DNA of 64,000 bases from Marinarcus sediminis (GTDB taxonomy: Bacteria > Campylobacterota > Campylobacteria > Campylobacterales > Arcobacteraceae): NCBI RefSeq assembly GCF_048571275.1, contig NZ_CP182357.1, forward strand, positions 2,418,001-2,482,000. Direction: 5' to 3'. Every line of letters begins with the position of its first letter. The stretch's first letter is position 1. The position numbers and the translations under genes were made by a program. Shown here piece by piece: positions 35,001 through 44,318 of the stretch. A model generated the notes under the pieces. The model was not told where the DNA came from, did not search any database, and saw only the letters and a program-made list of their open reading frames with translations.

Positions 35001-37523
35001 CTACTTTTTCTCACTGCTTTTATCAATAAATTTCTTTTGATTCACACTTAGAACAATACTTTTTGCAATATCTTGAGTGCTGCTTGCAATCTCTCTGGTT
35101 TTATTGGCAATATTGGCATTCTCTTGTGTTTGGTGATCTAAGGTTGATACGGCATGGTTGATTTGCTCAATTCCAGATTGTTGCTCTTTACTGGCTGTTT
35201 CAACATCTTTAATTAAATTTAAAGTATTACTGACGTTCTCATTGAGTTTGTTATAACCTGAAATCATCTCATCGGCAATGGTTTTACCAAAATTGGCTTT
35301 ATTGGTTGCATTCTCAACCAAAATTTTAATCTCTTTGGCTGCATCTGCACTTCTTGTTGCTAGGTTTCTTACTTCTGCTGCAACAACAGCAAACCCTTTC
35401 CCAGCTTCACCAGCAGTGGCTGCTTCAACTGCTGCATTAAGACTTAAGATATTCGTTTGAAATGCAATTTGGTCAATCACACCAATGGCTTCATTGATGG
35501 CATTGACTTGATTGTTAATCTCATCCATAGAAACCGTTGTTTGTTGGGCAAGTTTTCCACCCTCTTTTGCTGATGTCATTAATTGCGTTGCATAATTGGA
35601 CATTCGAACAACATTGCCAGTATTATTAGTCATATTACTGGTAATTTCTTCAAGTGCTGCTGCTGTCTGTTCAATGGCTGCTGCAGCTGAATTTGTGGCA
35701 TTGCTTAAAGATTCAACATTGACTAACAGTGTGGTTGAGTTACTGTTAAGTGTTTCACCAATGTTTTTATTTTCTACGAGCATGGCATTAATAGTTTCAG
35801 CAAGCTGATTCAACCCTTGTGAAGTTTTTCCTGTGGCATTTTGCACTCGATGTGTAAAATCCAATTTTTGAAATGCGTCTAAAGCCACTTGGACTTTATT
35901 AATATCTCCACAAATCTTTTCACTCATAATGTCTAACATCTCATTGAAGATTGATTTTAATTCATTCAGTGATTGATTTTGTGTTGATTTTTCAATTCGT
36001 TTGCACAATTTTCCTTCTGTTACTACCGCCACAACACTTTTAACATCATCAATTAAAACCATATCTTCTTCAATGAATTTTTGTGTTTTTTCAATATTTT
36101 CATTAACAATAGAAGACATTTGTCCAAACTCATCATTGGAATAAATAGTCAATAACGAGACCTCTTTTTTCTCTTTATTTAAAAATTTAAAGAAATCCAA
36201 TAATCCTGCTTGGAATCGTACAATAGGTTTAGCCACTAAGGTATTGATGAAAATCATTAAAACACCAATGGAAAGAACAATACAAACCAAAGAAGAGATA
36301 ATAATAATATTTCTAAGGCCTTTTGCCGAAGACAAGGCCTCATTTTCACCTATTTCTGCAACTATCGCCCAAGAAGCTTGATTAAAAATATCGAGTTTAT
36401 TATAAACACTTAACACAGAATTGCCTCGATAATCATCAATAACCCATTTTCCATTTGTTTGTGTATTTTGACCATGTACAGCTTGAGTTGAATCGGTTTT
36501 AACTTCAAAAATCCCAATAGTAGTTTCAAGTTTTTGAACCAATGGGTCTTTTATGTCTGAAATAAATCTTGATTTATTTCTCATTTTATAATCAGCTCCA
36601 ACCAAATAACACTCACCCGTTTTTCCCAATCCAGCTGCTTCATATTCGCCATTAAATCCCATAATATTATTAATAGCATCCACAGGCATTTGAAATATCA
36701 AAACACCTTTTCTCTCACCTTGAATAAAAATAGGAGTAGCAATAAAAGAAGCCGCCGTATTGTAACTTGGTTCATAAGGGACAAAATCATCAAATGCAAT
36801 TTCCCCTACTTCTAATTCCAGCGCTTTTTTATATACTCTTGCAATACCTGTATCACTGTAGACTCCATCTTTTAAATTCGTTGAAAAATCTTTCTCTTTA
36901 TAGTCGGTATAAAATATGGTTCCTTTTAAATCAACCATAAAAATATCATACAATTCAAAACTTCTTAAAAAATTGTCAAATGATTTATGGAATTTTTTAT
37001 GTGCTCGCATATACGTTGATTCATACTTTGGATTATAAATCATGTTATTTTTTTCACCCAGTTTTTCACTGTTATTGGTAATAAAAATATACTGTGCAAT
37101 TAAAGCATTCTCATTTTTAGGCAGATACTTTTCTGTCTCTCTTCTTTGAACTGCAGCAGGAACTTCATAATTGACACTGTTAAGATAGTTATCTTCAAAA
37201 TCTTTTTTTAATGCTTCTTTGATTTGTTCAATATTGGGGTGAAGTTCACTGGTTAATTTATAAAAACCTGCATTTAACTCTACAAATGCCTCTTTGGTTC
37301 CTTCATGATCTGCCAATGATGTCAGCAGTGCTTTAAGATAGTTAAAATAGTTACCGATTTCATTTTGTTTTGCATTTTGAACTGTTGTAAGTTTATTAAA
37401 TTCAGATTCCAATAAAGATTTCGTTGAATTATTCACGGCTAAAATAGTTATAACTGAGCCTAAAAATAGCATACATGCAATGACAATGATAGCCAGTTTA
37501 ATTTTAATTGATAAATGTCCCAT
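35001..37523 (-). CDS. methyl-accepting chemotaxis protein with a large periplasmic sensor
   Basis: An 840-residue transmembrane chemoreceptor. N-terminal membrane helix (about 7-28), a periplasmic region of roughly 380 residues that looks like a double Cache domain (IFMVDLKGTIFYTDY; GECYLVGADYKMRN), second membrane helix (about 405-430), a linker/HAMP-like region, and the signalling hairpin with AVEAATAGEAGKGFAVVAAEVRNLATRS-type tip (given here in part: AGEAGKGFAVVAAEV). It would signal through CheA/CheW to CheY. I use the ATG at 37523, preceded by GAGGGAG; an ATG six codons upstream lacks a site. Ligand unknown. Confidence 0.92.
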   Translation of the reverse strand: MGHLSIKIKLAIIVIACMLFLGSVITILAVNNSTKSLLESEFNKLTTVQNAKQNEIGNYFNYLKALLTSLADHEGTKEAFVELNAGFYKLTSELHPNIEQIKEALKKDFEDNYLNSVNYEVPAAVQRRETEKYLPKNENALIAQYIFITNNSEKLGEKNNMIYNPKYESTYMRAHKKFHKSFDNFLRSFELYDIFMVDLKGTIFYTDYKEKDFSTNLKDGVYSDTGIARVYKKALELEVGEIAFDDFVPYEPSYNTAASFIATPIFIQGERKGVLIFQMPVDAINNIMGFNGEYEAAGLGKTGECYLVGADYKMRNKSRFISDIKDPLVQKLETTIGIFEVKTDSTQAVHGQNTQTNGKWVIDDYRGNSVLSVYNKLDIFNQASWAIVAEIGENEALSSAKGLRNIIIISSLVCIVLSIGVLMIFINTLVAKPIVRFQAGLLDFFKFLNKEKKEVSLLTIYSNDEFGQMSSIVNENIEKTQKFIEEDMVLIDDVKSVVAVVTEGKLCKRIEKSTQNQSLNELKSIFNEMLDIMSEKICGDINKVQVALDAFQKLDFTHRVQNATGKTSQGLNQLAETINAMLVENKNIGETLNSNSTTLLVNVESLSNATNSAAAAIEQTAAALEEITSNMTNNTGNVVRMSNYATQLMTSAKEGGKLAQQTTVSMDEINNQVNAINEAIGVIDQIAFQTNILSLNAAVEAATAGEAGKGFAVVAAEVRNLATRSADAAKEIKILVENATNKANFGKTIADEMISGYNKLNENVSNTLNLIKDVETASKEQQSGIEQINHAVSTLDHQTQENANIANKTREIASSTQDIAKSIVLSVNQKKFIDKSSEKK

Positions 37524-37634
37524 AAAAAAATACTCCCTCATTTTTCATAGTAATATATCAAAATAATAATTAAAAAGTCTATTTAATGTTATATTTTTAT
37601 CTGATTTTTGATTATTTTTTATACATAAGAGTGT

Positions 37635-38123
37635 TTATTTTTTAACAATTAGGGTTTGCCTTAATGCATTTCGAGAAGCTTTATCCACAAAAGAAAACAA
37701 CATATCAATTTCATCTTTCATGGCACTTTTTTTATGCCCTTTGACTTTTACCCATTCACAATTTACGTTTTTAATTTGTCTGTAAAAGGCTTTATAGAGT
37801 TCATGGTTTCCAATGAGTCTATTGCTTTTGGTTAAATAACCATTTTTTTCAAACGTTTCACATCGACTTTTTAATCCCAATAAATTTTGACAATCCGTAT
37901 AAATGGTGAGATATTGATTGAGTAGGTCTATATCTGACAATGCCCAAAGTAATGTACTGATTTCCAGTGTGGTTGATGAACAATTTTCAAATTTTTTGAG
38001 TTTTATTTTAGAGCGATATGACGGTAAATCCAGAGAAAAATCATCCACAAGCAAGTAAGCTCCAAAGCCTACTTTGAGTTGCGGATTAACACTGCCATCG
38101 CTAAAGAGTGCAATTTCTCTCAT
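37635..38123 (-). CDS. RNase H-like protein
   Basis: A 162-residue protein with the RNase HI fold pattern: first Asp in LFSDGS (about 9), Glu in TTLEIST (about 53), Asp in IYTDCQ (about 76) and a C-terminal Asp in FVDKASRNA. WVKVKGHKK corresponds to the basic-His segment. It would cut RNA in RNA-DNA hybrids, or belong to a related nuclease group, since overall similarity to RnhA is low. It lies 3 bases after the RidA gene and is probably co-transcribed. Confidence 0.8.
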   Translation of the reverse strand: MREIALFSDGSVNPQLKVGFGAYLLVDDFSLDLPSYRSKIKLKKFENCSSTTLEISTLLWALSDIDLLNQYLTIYTDCQNLLGLKSRCETFEKNGYLTKSNRLIGNHELYKAFYRQIKNVNCEWVKVKGHKKSAMKDEIDMLFSFVDKASRNALRQTLIVKK

Positions 38124-38126
38124 ACT

Positions 38127-38480
38127 TTACTGAATTTTTGCAGCTGTAAAAACAATCTCAACAAGTGTTTGAGGTGTTGACATAGATGCTTGAACACACG
38201 CACGTGCTGGCGGGTGCTCTTTTGAAATCCAAGCATCATACACTTCGTTAAATGCTTGAAAGTCTTTGTCAATATCTTTTAAATATATCTCTGCTCTTAA
38301 AAGATGATTTTTGTCCGTAAAGGCTCTTTCAAACAACTCTTCAGCCATTTGCAGTACCTCTTTGGTTTGACCTTTTAAATCCAAACTTTTGTCATTGGGT
38401 ACAATGCCAGAGAAATAAACTACGCCATTGTACTCAACGATTTTACTCATTCTGCTTCCAACTTCTTTTCTGGTAATCAT
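38127..38480 (-). CDS. RidA/YjgF-family enamine/imine deaminase
   Basis: A 117-residue protein that would hydrolyse reactive enamine or imine intermediates from PLP enzymes. It has the family C-terminal signature RACVQASMSTPQTLVEI with the conserved Arg of the trimer active site. The start MITRKEVGSRMSKIV aligns with family members, and AAGGAG precedes it. It is the first gene of a pair with the RNase H-like gene. Confidence 0.92.
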   Translation of the reverse strand: MITRKEVGSRMSKIVEYNGVVYFSGIVPNDKSLDLKGQTKEVLQMAEELFERAFTDKNHLLRAEIYLKDIDKDFQAFNEVYDAWISKEHPPARACVQASMSTPQTLVEIVFTAAKIQ

Positions 38481-38524
38481 ACCTGCTCCTTTTCAATGAT
38501 TGGATTATTTAAGTATAACATATA

Positions 38525-39952
38525 TTAAGAGTACTCTCTTTTACTTCTTTGTGAAGAAGCAGAAACTCTTCTTCGTGTTGAAGCAGAAGCATCCCCTTTA
38601 GGTTTTGTACTTCTGTAGTCACTTCTATTTTCACTGTGTGACTCTTTTTTCTTAAACGTTGAACTTCTCTCTCGCTCTTGAGGTCGACTCTCTTTATTTT
38701 TTGATTCAAACCCTCTGTTAGAGTTTGTTCGCGCATTTCTATCAGAATTGCTTCTGTTGTTCTCAGAAGCGTTTCTTGGTTTACTTTTTGCTTTTTTAGG
38801 CGCTGCTACAAAAACTTGTTTAGAGGTAAAACCTTCTAATTCTGCTCTTGGAATGGTTTTTTTAATCAATCTTTCAATGCCACTTAAATACTCTAACTCT
38901 TCTCCACAAACCAATGAAATGGCCTCACCTTCATTCCCCGCTCGACCGGTTCTTCCAATTCTATGAACATAATCTTCACTCACATTGGGCAACTCAAAGT
39001 TAATCACATGAGGCAGTTGATCAATATCAATTCCACGTGCAGCAATATCTGTTGCTACAAGTACTCGAACACTCCCTTTTTTAAAGTCAGCTAAAGCTTT
39101 TGTTCGTGCACCCTGACTTTTGTTTCCATGAATTGCAGCAGAGTTAATTCCTTTTCTGGCCAACTCTTCGCTGAGTTTATTGGCACCATGTTTGGTTCGT
39201 GTAAAAACCAACACTTGTCGCCAATTTCCCTCAGATATTAAATGAATCAGCAAATCTTTTTTTCTCTCTTTGCTGACAGAATAAACGGTTTGTTTGACTT
39301 TTTGAGAAGCGGTATTACGAGCAGCTACTTCAATAAGTGCAGGCTGATTTAATAAACCATCAGAGAGTCGTTTGATTTCATCTGAAAATGTTGCAGAAAA
39401 AAGCAGTGTCTGTTTATGTTTTGGCACAATGGCTAACACTCTTTTAATATCATGAATAAATCCCATGTCCAACATTCTGTCTGCTTCATCTAAAATAAGA
39501 AACTCCACTCGCGATAAATCGACTGTTTTTTGTTCAACGTGGTCAAGCAGTCGTCCGGGTGTTGCAATTAGAATATCAACCCCTTTTCTTAAAATGGCTT
39601 TTTGTGGATTGATTCCCACTCCACCAAAAACAACCGTTGATTTTAAAGGCAAATATTTCCCATAAGTTTCAACACTTTGAGCCACTTGCGCGGCAAGTTC
39701 TCGTGTTGGTGTTAAAATCAATGCTCGAATAGGAGTCTTTTGATTGGTTGATTTTTTTTCATTGAGCATTTGCAACAATGGAAGTGTAAATCCAGCGGTT
39801 TTACCTGTACCCGTTTGGGCACCTGCTAAAATATCTTTTTTAGCTAAAATCACAGGAATAGCCTGTTTTTGAATAGGCGTAGGTTCTGTATACCCTTGCT
39901 CTTTTAATGCTTTTAATAGGAGTGCATTTAATCCCAGTTTTGAAAATGACAT
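38525..39952 (-). CDS. rhlE: DEAD-box RNA helicase, RhlE-like
   Basis: A 475-residue ATP-dependent RNA helicase for ribosome assembly or mRNA turnover. Motifs: Q motif PTPIQKQAIP, Walker A AQTGTGKT (about 52), PTRELAAQV, DEAD (about 154), SAT, ATDIAARGID and HRIGRTGRAG. The last 100 residues are a low-complexity basic tail rich in Arg, Ser, Asn and Lys. The start is the ATG at 39952 with AAGGGA 5 bases upstream. The 5' leader contains two stem-loops (see 39973 and 40082), suggesting leader-based control as known for cold-induced helicases. Confidence 0.95.
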   Translation of the reverse strand: MSFSKLGLNALLLKALKEQGYTEPTPIQKQAIPVILAKKDILAGAQTGTGKTAGFTLPLLQMLNEKKSTNQKTPIRALILTPTRELAAQVAQSVETYGKYLPLKSTVVFGGVGINPQKAILRKGVDILIATPGRLLDHVEQKTVDLSRVEFLILDEADRMLDMGFIHDIKRVLAIVPKHKQTLLFSATFSDEIKRLSDGLLNQPALIEVAARNTASQKVKQTVYSVSKERKKDLLIHLISEGNWRQVLVFTRTKHGANKLSEELARKGINSAAIHGNKSQGARTKALADFKKGSVRVLVATDIAARGIDIDQLPHVINFELPNVSEDYVHRIGRTGRAGNEGEAISLVCGEELEYLSGIERLIKKTIPRAELEGFTSKQVFVAAPKKAKSKPRNASENNRSNSDRNARTNSNRGFESKNKESRPQERERSSTFKKKESHSENRSDYRSTKPKGDASASTRRRVSASSQRSKREYS

Positions 39953-39972
39953 AACGTCCCTTGTGTGTAAAA

Positions 39973-40012
39973 AACCCATTTAAAGTGTGTATGTTTAAAT
40001 ACGATCTGGGTT
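39973..40012 (-). promoter_or_regulatory. terminator-like hairpin in the rhlE leader
   Basis: On the minus strand AACCCA and TTTAAA pair with a second TTTAAA and TGGGTT (unequal internal loop), followed by TTTTT and then, about 17 bases on, the rhlE ATG. This has the layout of an attenuator or of a structure near the ribosome site. Confidence 0.4.
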
Positions 40013-40081
40013 GAATAATAGTTGTTGTTGAGTTAGTATCTGAAGATAATAAAATCGAAGCCAGTCGCAAGACCGAAGTGC

Positions 40082-40114
40082 GCTGAAATTACGGAAGTAT
40101 ATCATAATTTCAGC
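40082..40114. terminator. perfect 10-base stem-loop between the 40142 gene and rhlE leader
   Basis: GCTGAAATTA and TAATTTCAGC form a perfect stem with a 13-base loop, 27 bases after the stop codon of the minus-strand gene at 40142. On the plus strand it is followed by AAAATAG and eight T. It may end the upstream gene or form part of the rhlE leader. Confidence 0.45.
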
Positions 40115-40141
40115 AAAATAGTTTTTTTTCTATGAGTATTG

Positions 40142-40567
40142 TTAAATTATCTCTTCAAAAAGATAAACACAATTTGCATTGGCGTCATATTTTTCACTTT
40201 TTTTATCACTGTATTGTGCAATGAGGGCTTTTGCTTTTGAATAAGCATTGGTATTTCCAATAATCTCTTTAGTGACCCCTTTGGTTAAAAGTGCTTTTTC
40301 ATGGGTTTTAAGAAATTTTTTTGCAGCTTCACTCTCTTTAAAAGTATATTTAACAATATCAATTTCTCGTTTGACATCTAAATGTGCTATTTTTTTCTCA
40401 TCTTTAAATCGTAACAATCGATTTCCATTTGAAGATATTTTCATGGAAATTGCCTCTTCAACATTGGCACACTCTTCAAGAAGAAGATACTCTTTGCCAT
40501 TGACTAAAACCACACTCTCTTCTAATTTTTTTATCTCTTTGACTGCAACTTTTTTACCCTTTGCCAA
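40142..40567 (-). CDS. hypothetical protein
   Basis: A 141-residue, Lys- and Glu-rich soluble protein with no recognised family; no membrane segment or motif. The start appears to be TTG with AAAGGAT about 6 bases upstream. It lies upstream of rhlE in the same direction, separated by a stem-loop, and diverges from ycaO. Confidence 0.6.
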   Translation of the reverse strand: MAKGKKVAVKEIKKLEESVVLVNGKEYLLLEECANVEEAISMKISSNGNRLLRFKDEKKIAHLDVKREIDIVKYTFKESEAAKKFLKTHEKALLTKGVTKEIIGNTNAYSKAKALIAQYSDKKSEKYDANANCVYLFEEII

Positions 40568-40698
40568 ATGAATCCTTTATCTTTTTATCTTAATTTTGTA
40601 TTATATCGAAATAAACTTGGCTGATTGTGAGATAAACACTTTAATTTGGCTATACTTGCGCACCAAAACAATACCCCTATGAATTGAGAATAACAGCC

Positions 40699-42330
40699 AT
40701 GAACTTAGCATCTAAAAATCTTCCTGTAGAAGAGTCACTTCAAAAAATGAGAGCGCTCTTAGATGACATGGGGTGTAAAACAACATTATCTCAAGAGAAA
40801 CACCCTTTAAAAAACTGTTTTTCCGTCAATTTAAGCTCACATGAAGCGCCCAAACATATCTACTCAAACGGCAAAGGTATTGTTTCACAAGCATCACTGG
40901 CAAGTGCCTATGGAGAGTATATTGAACGACTTCAAACCAATAACTTTTTTATTGATTTTCACCTGCCAAAACGACAATACTTTCCCGATGAAATCGCTTT
41001 TGAGTTTGATGGAGCCTATTTAAATAAAGAACTTGAAGCCATCTATAACCCCAATAAAGAACTTCGTCCCAAAGATTTGGTCGATTATAACAGTGATTAC
41101 ACCCATAAAATTGTTGCTCTTCCTTTTATCAAACAATCCAATCAAGAGAAAATTTATTTTCCCATTAATATCTTAAGCAATCTTTATGTCAGCAATGGTT
41201 TAGCCACAGGCAACACAGCCAATGAGGCAAAAGTCCAAGCCTTAAGTGAAATCTTTGAACGATTTGCCAAAATAGAGATCATTAAAAAAGGCTACGCTTT
41301 GCCTAAATTTCCACAAGAGATTTTAAGTGGCTTTGAGAAAGTCAACAGTGATGTTCAAGCTTTGAGAGATTTGGGTTACATTGTAGAGGTATTGGATGCC
41401 TCATTAAATGGAAAGTTTCCAGTTACTGCCATCTCATTAATCAATCCTAAAAACTCCACACTGTTTGTCTCTTTTGGAGCACACCCTATTTTGGAAGTTT
41501 CACTGGAGCGAACCATGACAGAACTGATGCAAGGACGCGATTTAGACAATCTTGATGCCTTTGAAGTTCCCACTTTTGATATGAGCATTGTCAGTGACAG
41601 CTTCAACATTGAGTCACACTTTATCGACTCAAATGGAAAATTGGGTTTTAAATTTTTAAGTGCAAAAAAGAGTTTTGAGTTTGCACCTTGGAGTTATAAG
41701 GGCAATGGAAGCGATGAGGAGTACGCTTTTTTACTCAATATTGTACAAAAAATGAATAAAGAGATTTATTTAAGAGAGTACACTTACTTAGACTTCTATT
41801 CGTGTCAAATGATTGTGCCCCAAATGTCTGAGGTTTACCCCATAGAAGATTTGACCTACAACAATAAAAACAGTGGCAAATGGATTCGAGATATGATTTT
41901 GAATTTTGAAAGCTACGATGCCAATGATATTTTAGATGCCATAGAGACACTTGACGATGCTTTAAATGTAGAGTTATACATTGGTGTGCTTTTTGAAAAG
42001 AACTTCACCCTAGGAGAGTTCAGAGCTCAACTGCTGTTAAAAGAGGGGTGTTTGAATGAAGCACGAGAACAACTGGAGTTTGGGACTCATAAAGTAGGCA
42101 ATATTGTAGCTGAACTCATTCGAATGCATGAAGCCAAACTCAAATGGGAAGATTATGAAAATGCCCTTAAAAATATTTATGGAAAAGAACAACTGGATAA
42201 GGCCTTGGATATTTTAGAAGGAAGAGATTTTTTAATTCACACAACGCTTCATAAAAGTTATACCAATATGCTTGAAATGTACGACAGATTGGAACTTAAG
42301 AAAAAAACGTTTTATAATTTAACACACTAA
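40699..42330 (+). CDS. ycaO: YcaO-domain protein, ribosomal protein S12 methylthiolation accessory factor type
   Basis: A 543-residue protein similar along its length to Escherichia coli YcaO (586 residues), which is linked to beta-methylthiolation of ribosomal protein S12 together with RimO. Shared blocks include NGKG near the start, YVSNGLATGNTANEAKVQ, LSEIFERF, SFGAHP, ERTMTELMQGR and HFIDSNG, plus the C-terminal repeat region (LGEFRAQLLLKEG). YcaO domains use ATP to activate amide backbones. The ATG at 40699 is favoured over a TTG five codons earlier. No RimO or peptide-precursor gene is adjacent, so a natural-product role is unlikely. Confidence 0.93.
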   Translation: MNLASKNLPVEESLQKMRALLDDMGCKTTLSQEKHPLKNCFSVNLSSHEAPKHIYSNGKGIVSQASLASAYGEYIERLQTNNFFIDFHLPKRQYFPDEIAFEFDGAYLNKELEAIYNPNKELRPKDLVDYNSDYTHKIVALPFIKQSNQEKIYFPINILSNLYVSNGLATGNTANEAKVQALSEIFERFAKIEIIKKGYALPKFPQEILSGFEKVNSDVQALRDLGYIVEVLDASLNGKFPVTAISLINPKNSTLFVSFGAHPILEVSLERTMTELMQGRDLDNLDAFEVPTFDMSIVSDSFNIESHFIDSNGKLGFKFLSAKKSFEFAPWSYKGNGSDEEYAFLLNIVQKMNKEIYLREYTYLDFYSCQMIVPQMSEVYPIEDLTYNNKNSGKWIRDMILNFESYDANDILDAIETLDDALNVELYIGVLFEKNFTLGEFRAQLLLKEGCLNEAREQLEFGTHKVGNIVAELIRMHEAKLKWEDYENALKNIYGKEQLDKALDILEGRDFLIHTTLHKSYTNMLEMYDRLELKKKTFYNLTH

Positions 42331-42367
42331 AGAAACTTTAGATAATTTTTGATATATAATTCGCCTC

Positions 42368-43267
42368 ATGAATGATACTACGAATAAAACGCTCTTTTAT
42401 ACCATTATGTTTTTCGCTATGTTTGCATGGGGTTTGGCTTGGGTCAATGCCAAAGTTTTAGGTGCTTATATCAATGAATATGAACTGATATTTTTCAGAA
42501 ATCTCTTTACCATCATTTCACTTCTGCCTGTGCTGATTGTCAGTAAAAAATATTTTAATATCACCCTTAAAAGTTTTCTATTATGTCTGATTGCCTCCGT
42601 TTTAATGATTGCTTACATGAAATGTTATTTTTTAGGCGTCAAGTTAGGAACAGCGAGTTTAGGTGGGGCTTTTGTAACAACACTTATTCCTATTAATACC
42701 TTTATTATCATGGCTTTGTTTTTTAAAAAAAGAAGCACAAAAAAAGATATTTTTGCTTTAATAGTTGGAGCCATTGGGGTTTTAACCATGATTAATGTCT
42801 GGGCATTTGATCCCAAAGAGATTTTTGCCCCCGAAAATCTTTACTTTTTTATGGCTTCAATTTTATGGGCACTTATTACCATTACCAGTTCAAAGAGTAC
42901 AAAAACCTCTCCTTTGGTTTTTACCTTTTACATGTATCTCATTTCAACCATTTTGGTCATGCTTTTTTTCATAGATTTAGATAAAATCCCGTACCAAACA
43001 TTTGATTCTATTTTTTGGATAAATATACTCTTTTTATCGGTAGTATCGACTACTTTTGCCACTTCTGTCTATTTTATTGGGATTGAAAAACTGGGGGCTA
43101 AAGAGGTATCCACTTTTATTTTTTTGGTTCCCTTTTTTGCCATTTCTGGAAGTGCTTTCTTTTTAGGGGAAAAAATCGACCTCTCTATTGTTATTGGAAC
43201 CGTTTTAACCATCATTGCGGTTTCTGTATTAAATAATATTGTAAAATTTAAATATAAAAGATTATAA
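42368..43267 (+). CDS. EamA/DMT-family transporter
   Basis: A 299-residue inner-membrane protein with about ten hydrophobic helices in two homologous halves (first half with FAWGLAWVNAKVLG, second with FMASILWALITITSSK), typical of drug/metabolite transporters. Substrate cannot be predicted. It follows ycaO by 37 bases and may be read through from it. Confidence 0.88.
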   Translation: MNDTTNKTLFYTIMFFAMFAWGLAWVNAKVLGAYINEYELIFFRNLFTIISLLPVLIVSKKYFNITLKSFLLCLIASVLMIAYMKCYFLGVKLGTASLGGAFVTTLIPINTFIIMALFFKKRSTKKDIFALIVGAIGVLTMINVWAFDPKEIFAPENLYFFMASILWALITITSSKSTKTSPLVFTFYMYLISTILVMLFFIDLDKIPYQTFDSIFWINILFLSVVSTTFATSVYFIGIEKLGAKEVSTFIFLVPFFAISGSAFFLGEKIDLSIVIGTVLTIIAVSVLNNIVKFKYKRL

Positions 43268-43292
43268 TAGGAAAATCAAATAAGGAATTTTA

Positions 43293-43670
43293 ATGCAATA
43301 TATGCAAACCAGTACCAAAAGTGTTCAAGAAATTGTAGACGCCATCAAAGAGATTTCTCCCTCTTATAAATTTGGTGTTCTTCATGTTCATAATATTCAA
43401 GAGACACTCAAATCAAAAGGATTTGAGTTTCCAAATGATTGTCAAGTCCTTGATATTTGCAATCCCAATGTGGCCATGCAATTTTTAAGTGAAGATATAA
43501 CTCTTGCTGCCATTATGCCTTGTAAAATTGCAGTGTATACACAAGAGGGGAAAACCACCATTGCCCTAAACTCTTTGGCGCAACTCGTTGATGACATTAA
43601 CCCAGACTTAATTGACTTAGCCCAAGATACGCAAGAGACTCTTTTAGAGATGATTGAAAAAGTAAAATAA
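43293..43670 (+). CDS. DUF302-domain protein
   Basis: A 125-residue soluble protein with the DUF302 pattern: FGVLHVHNIQETLKSKG, then VLDICNPNVAMQFL and IMPCKIAVY. The function of the family is unknown; members are common in sulfur-oxidising and microaerophilic bacteria. Located 12 bases upstream of the DUF2721 gene, in one operon. Confidence 0.85.
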   Translation: MQYMQTSTKSVQEIVDAIKEISPSYKFGVLHVHNIQETLKSKGFEFPNDCQVLDICNPNVAMQFLSEDITLAAIMPCKIAVYTQEGKTTIALNSLAQLVDDINPDLIDLAQDTQETLLEMIEKVK

Positions 43671-43682
43671 GAAAGGTTCACC

Positions 43683-44153
43683 ATGTTAAGTGTTGAAAAT
43701 ACCAGTATTATCACTTCTGTTTCACAACTCATACAACTCTCCGTTGCGCCTGTATTTTTACTTGCAGGTGTTGCAGGACTTTTAAATGTTTTCACAGGAC
43801 GGCTTTCTCGTATTATTGATAAAGTTGAAAAACTCGACAAATATGAAGAACAACTAAAAGGCGAAAATAAAGAGTATAAAAGCATGAAGCAACGAAGAGA
43901 TTTTTTGGCAATGCGAATGAAAAATACCAATTTAGCCATTCTTTTTTGTACAGCGACGGGTCTTCTCATTGCACTTGTTATTGTTACCATGTTTTTGAGT
44001 CAATTAATGGGGTTTAACAGTGAATTGTTTATCTCTGTACTTTTTATTCTTGCAATGCTTTCATTGATTATAGCATTAATGCTTTTTTTAAAAGAGATCT
44101 TTTTTACCACCTCTTTTATTAAAAGTAAACAGAGTTATATTCCTGATGCTTAA
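43683..44153 (+). CDS. DUF2721-family membrane protein
   Basis: A 156-residue inner-membrane protein. N-terminal helix (APVFLLAGVAGLLNVF) with the typical segment GRLSRIIDKVEKL, then a charged cytoplasmic region, then two more helices. This is the layout of DUF2721, of unknown function. It overlaps the next small gene by 8 bases. Confidence 0.88.
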   Translation: MLSVENTSIITSVSQLIQLSVAPVFLLAGVAGLLNVFTGRLSRIIDKVEKLDKYEEQLKGENKEYKSMKQRRDFLAMRMKNTNLAILFCTATGLLIALVIVTMFLSQLMGFNSELFISVLFILAMLSLIIALMLFLKEIFFTTSFIKSKQSYIPDA

Positions 44154-44316
44154 GCGATTCAAACGTTTTTTTACCCAACAAACGTTTGAAGTGATTATTT
44201 TTGATGGAAAAAAAATGAGCTATCAACATTTGACACAAAAAAAGATTGATGCCCTCAAAAAAGACCCAAAATGCAAAGAGTGGATCATTACCATCAAAGA
44301 TGAAATAGACCAATAA
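44146..44316 (+). CDS. 56-residue basic protein, unknown function
   Basis: A short frame begins at an ATG inside the last codons of the DUF2721 gene (8-base overlap) and ends 2 bases before the convergent hydrolase gene. The product starts MLKRFKRFF, is rich in Lys and has a small alpha/beta pattern (FEVIIFDGKKMSYQHLTQKK, then KEWIITIKDE). The tight coupling and the use of all available space favour a real gene. Family unknown. Confidence 0.6.
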   Translation: MLKRFKRFFTQQTFEVIIFDGKKMSYQHLTQKKIDALKKDPKCKEWIITIKDEIDQ

Positions 44317-44318
44317 AT

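Noticed and set aside
39840..40070. 76-codon minus-strand frame across the rhlE start and leader
   Set aside because: It overlaps the well-supported rhlE start in another frame, lacks a ribosome site and covers the leader hairpin; probably chance.
40699..42330. YcaO gene as a sign of a thiazole/oxazole peptide cluster
   Set aside because: The protein matches the S12-modification type over its whole length, and no precursor peptide, dehydrogenase or partner cyclase gene is nearby.
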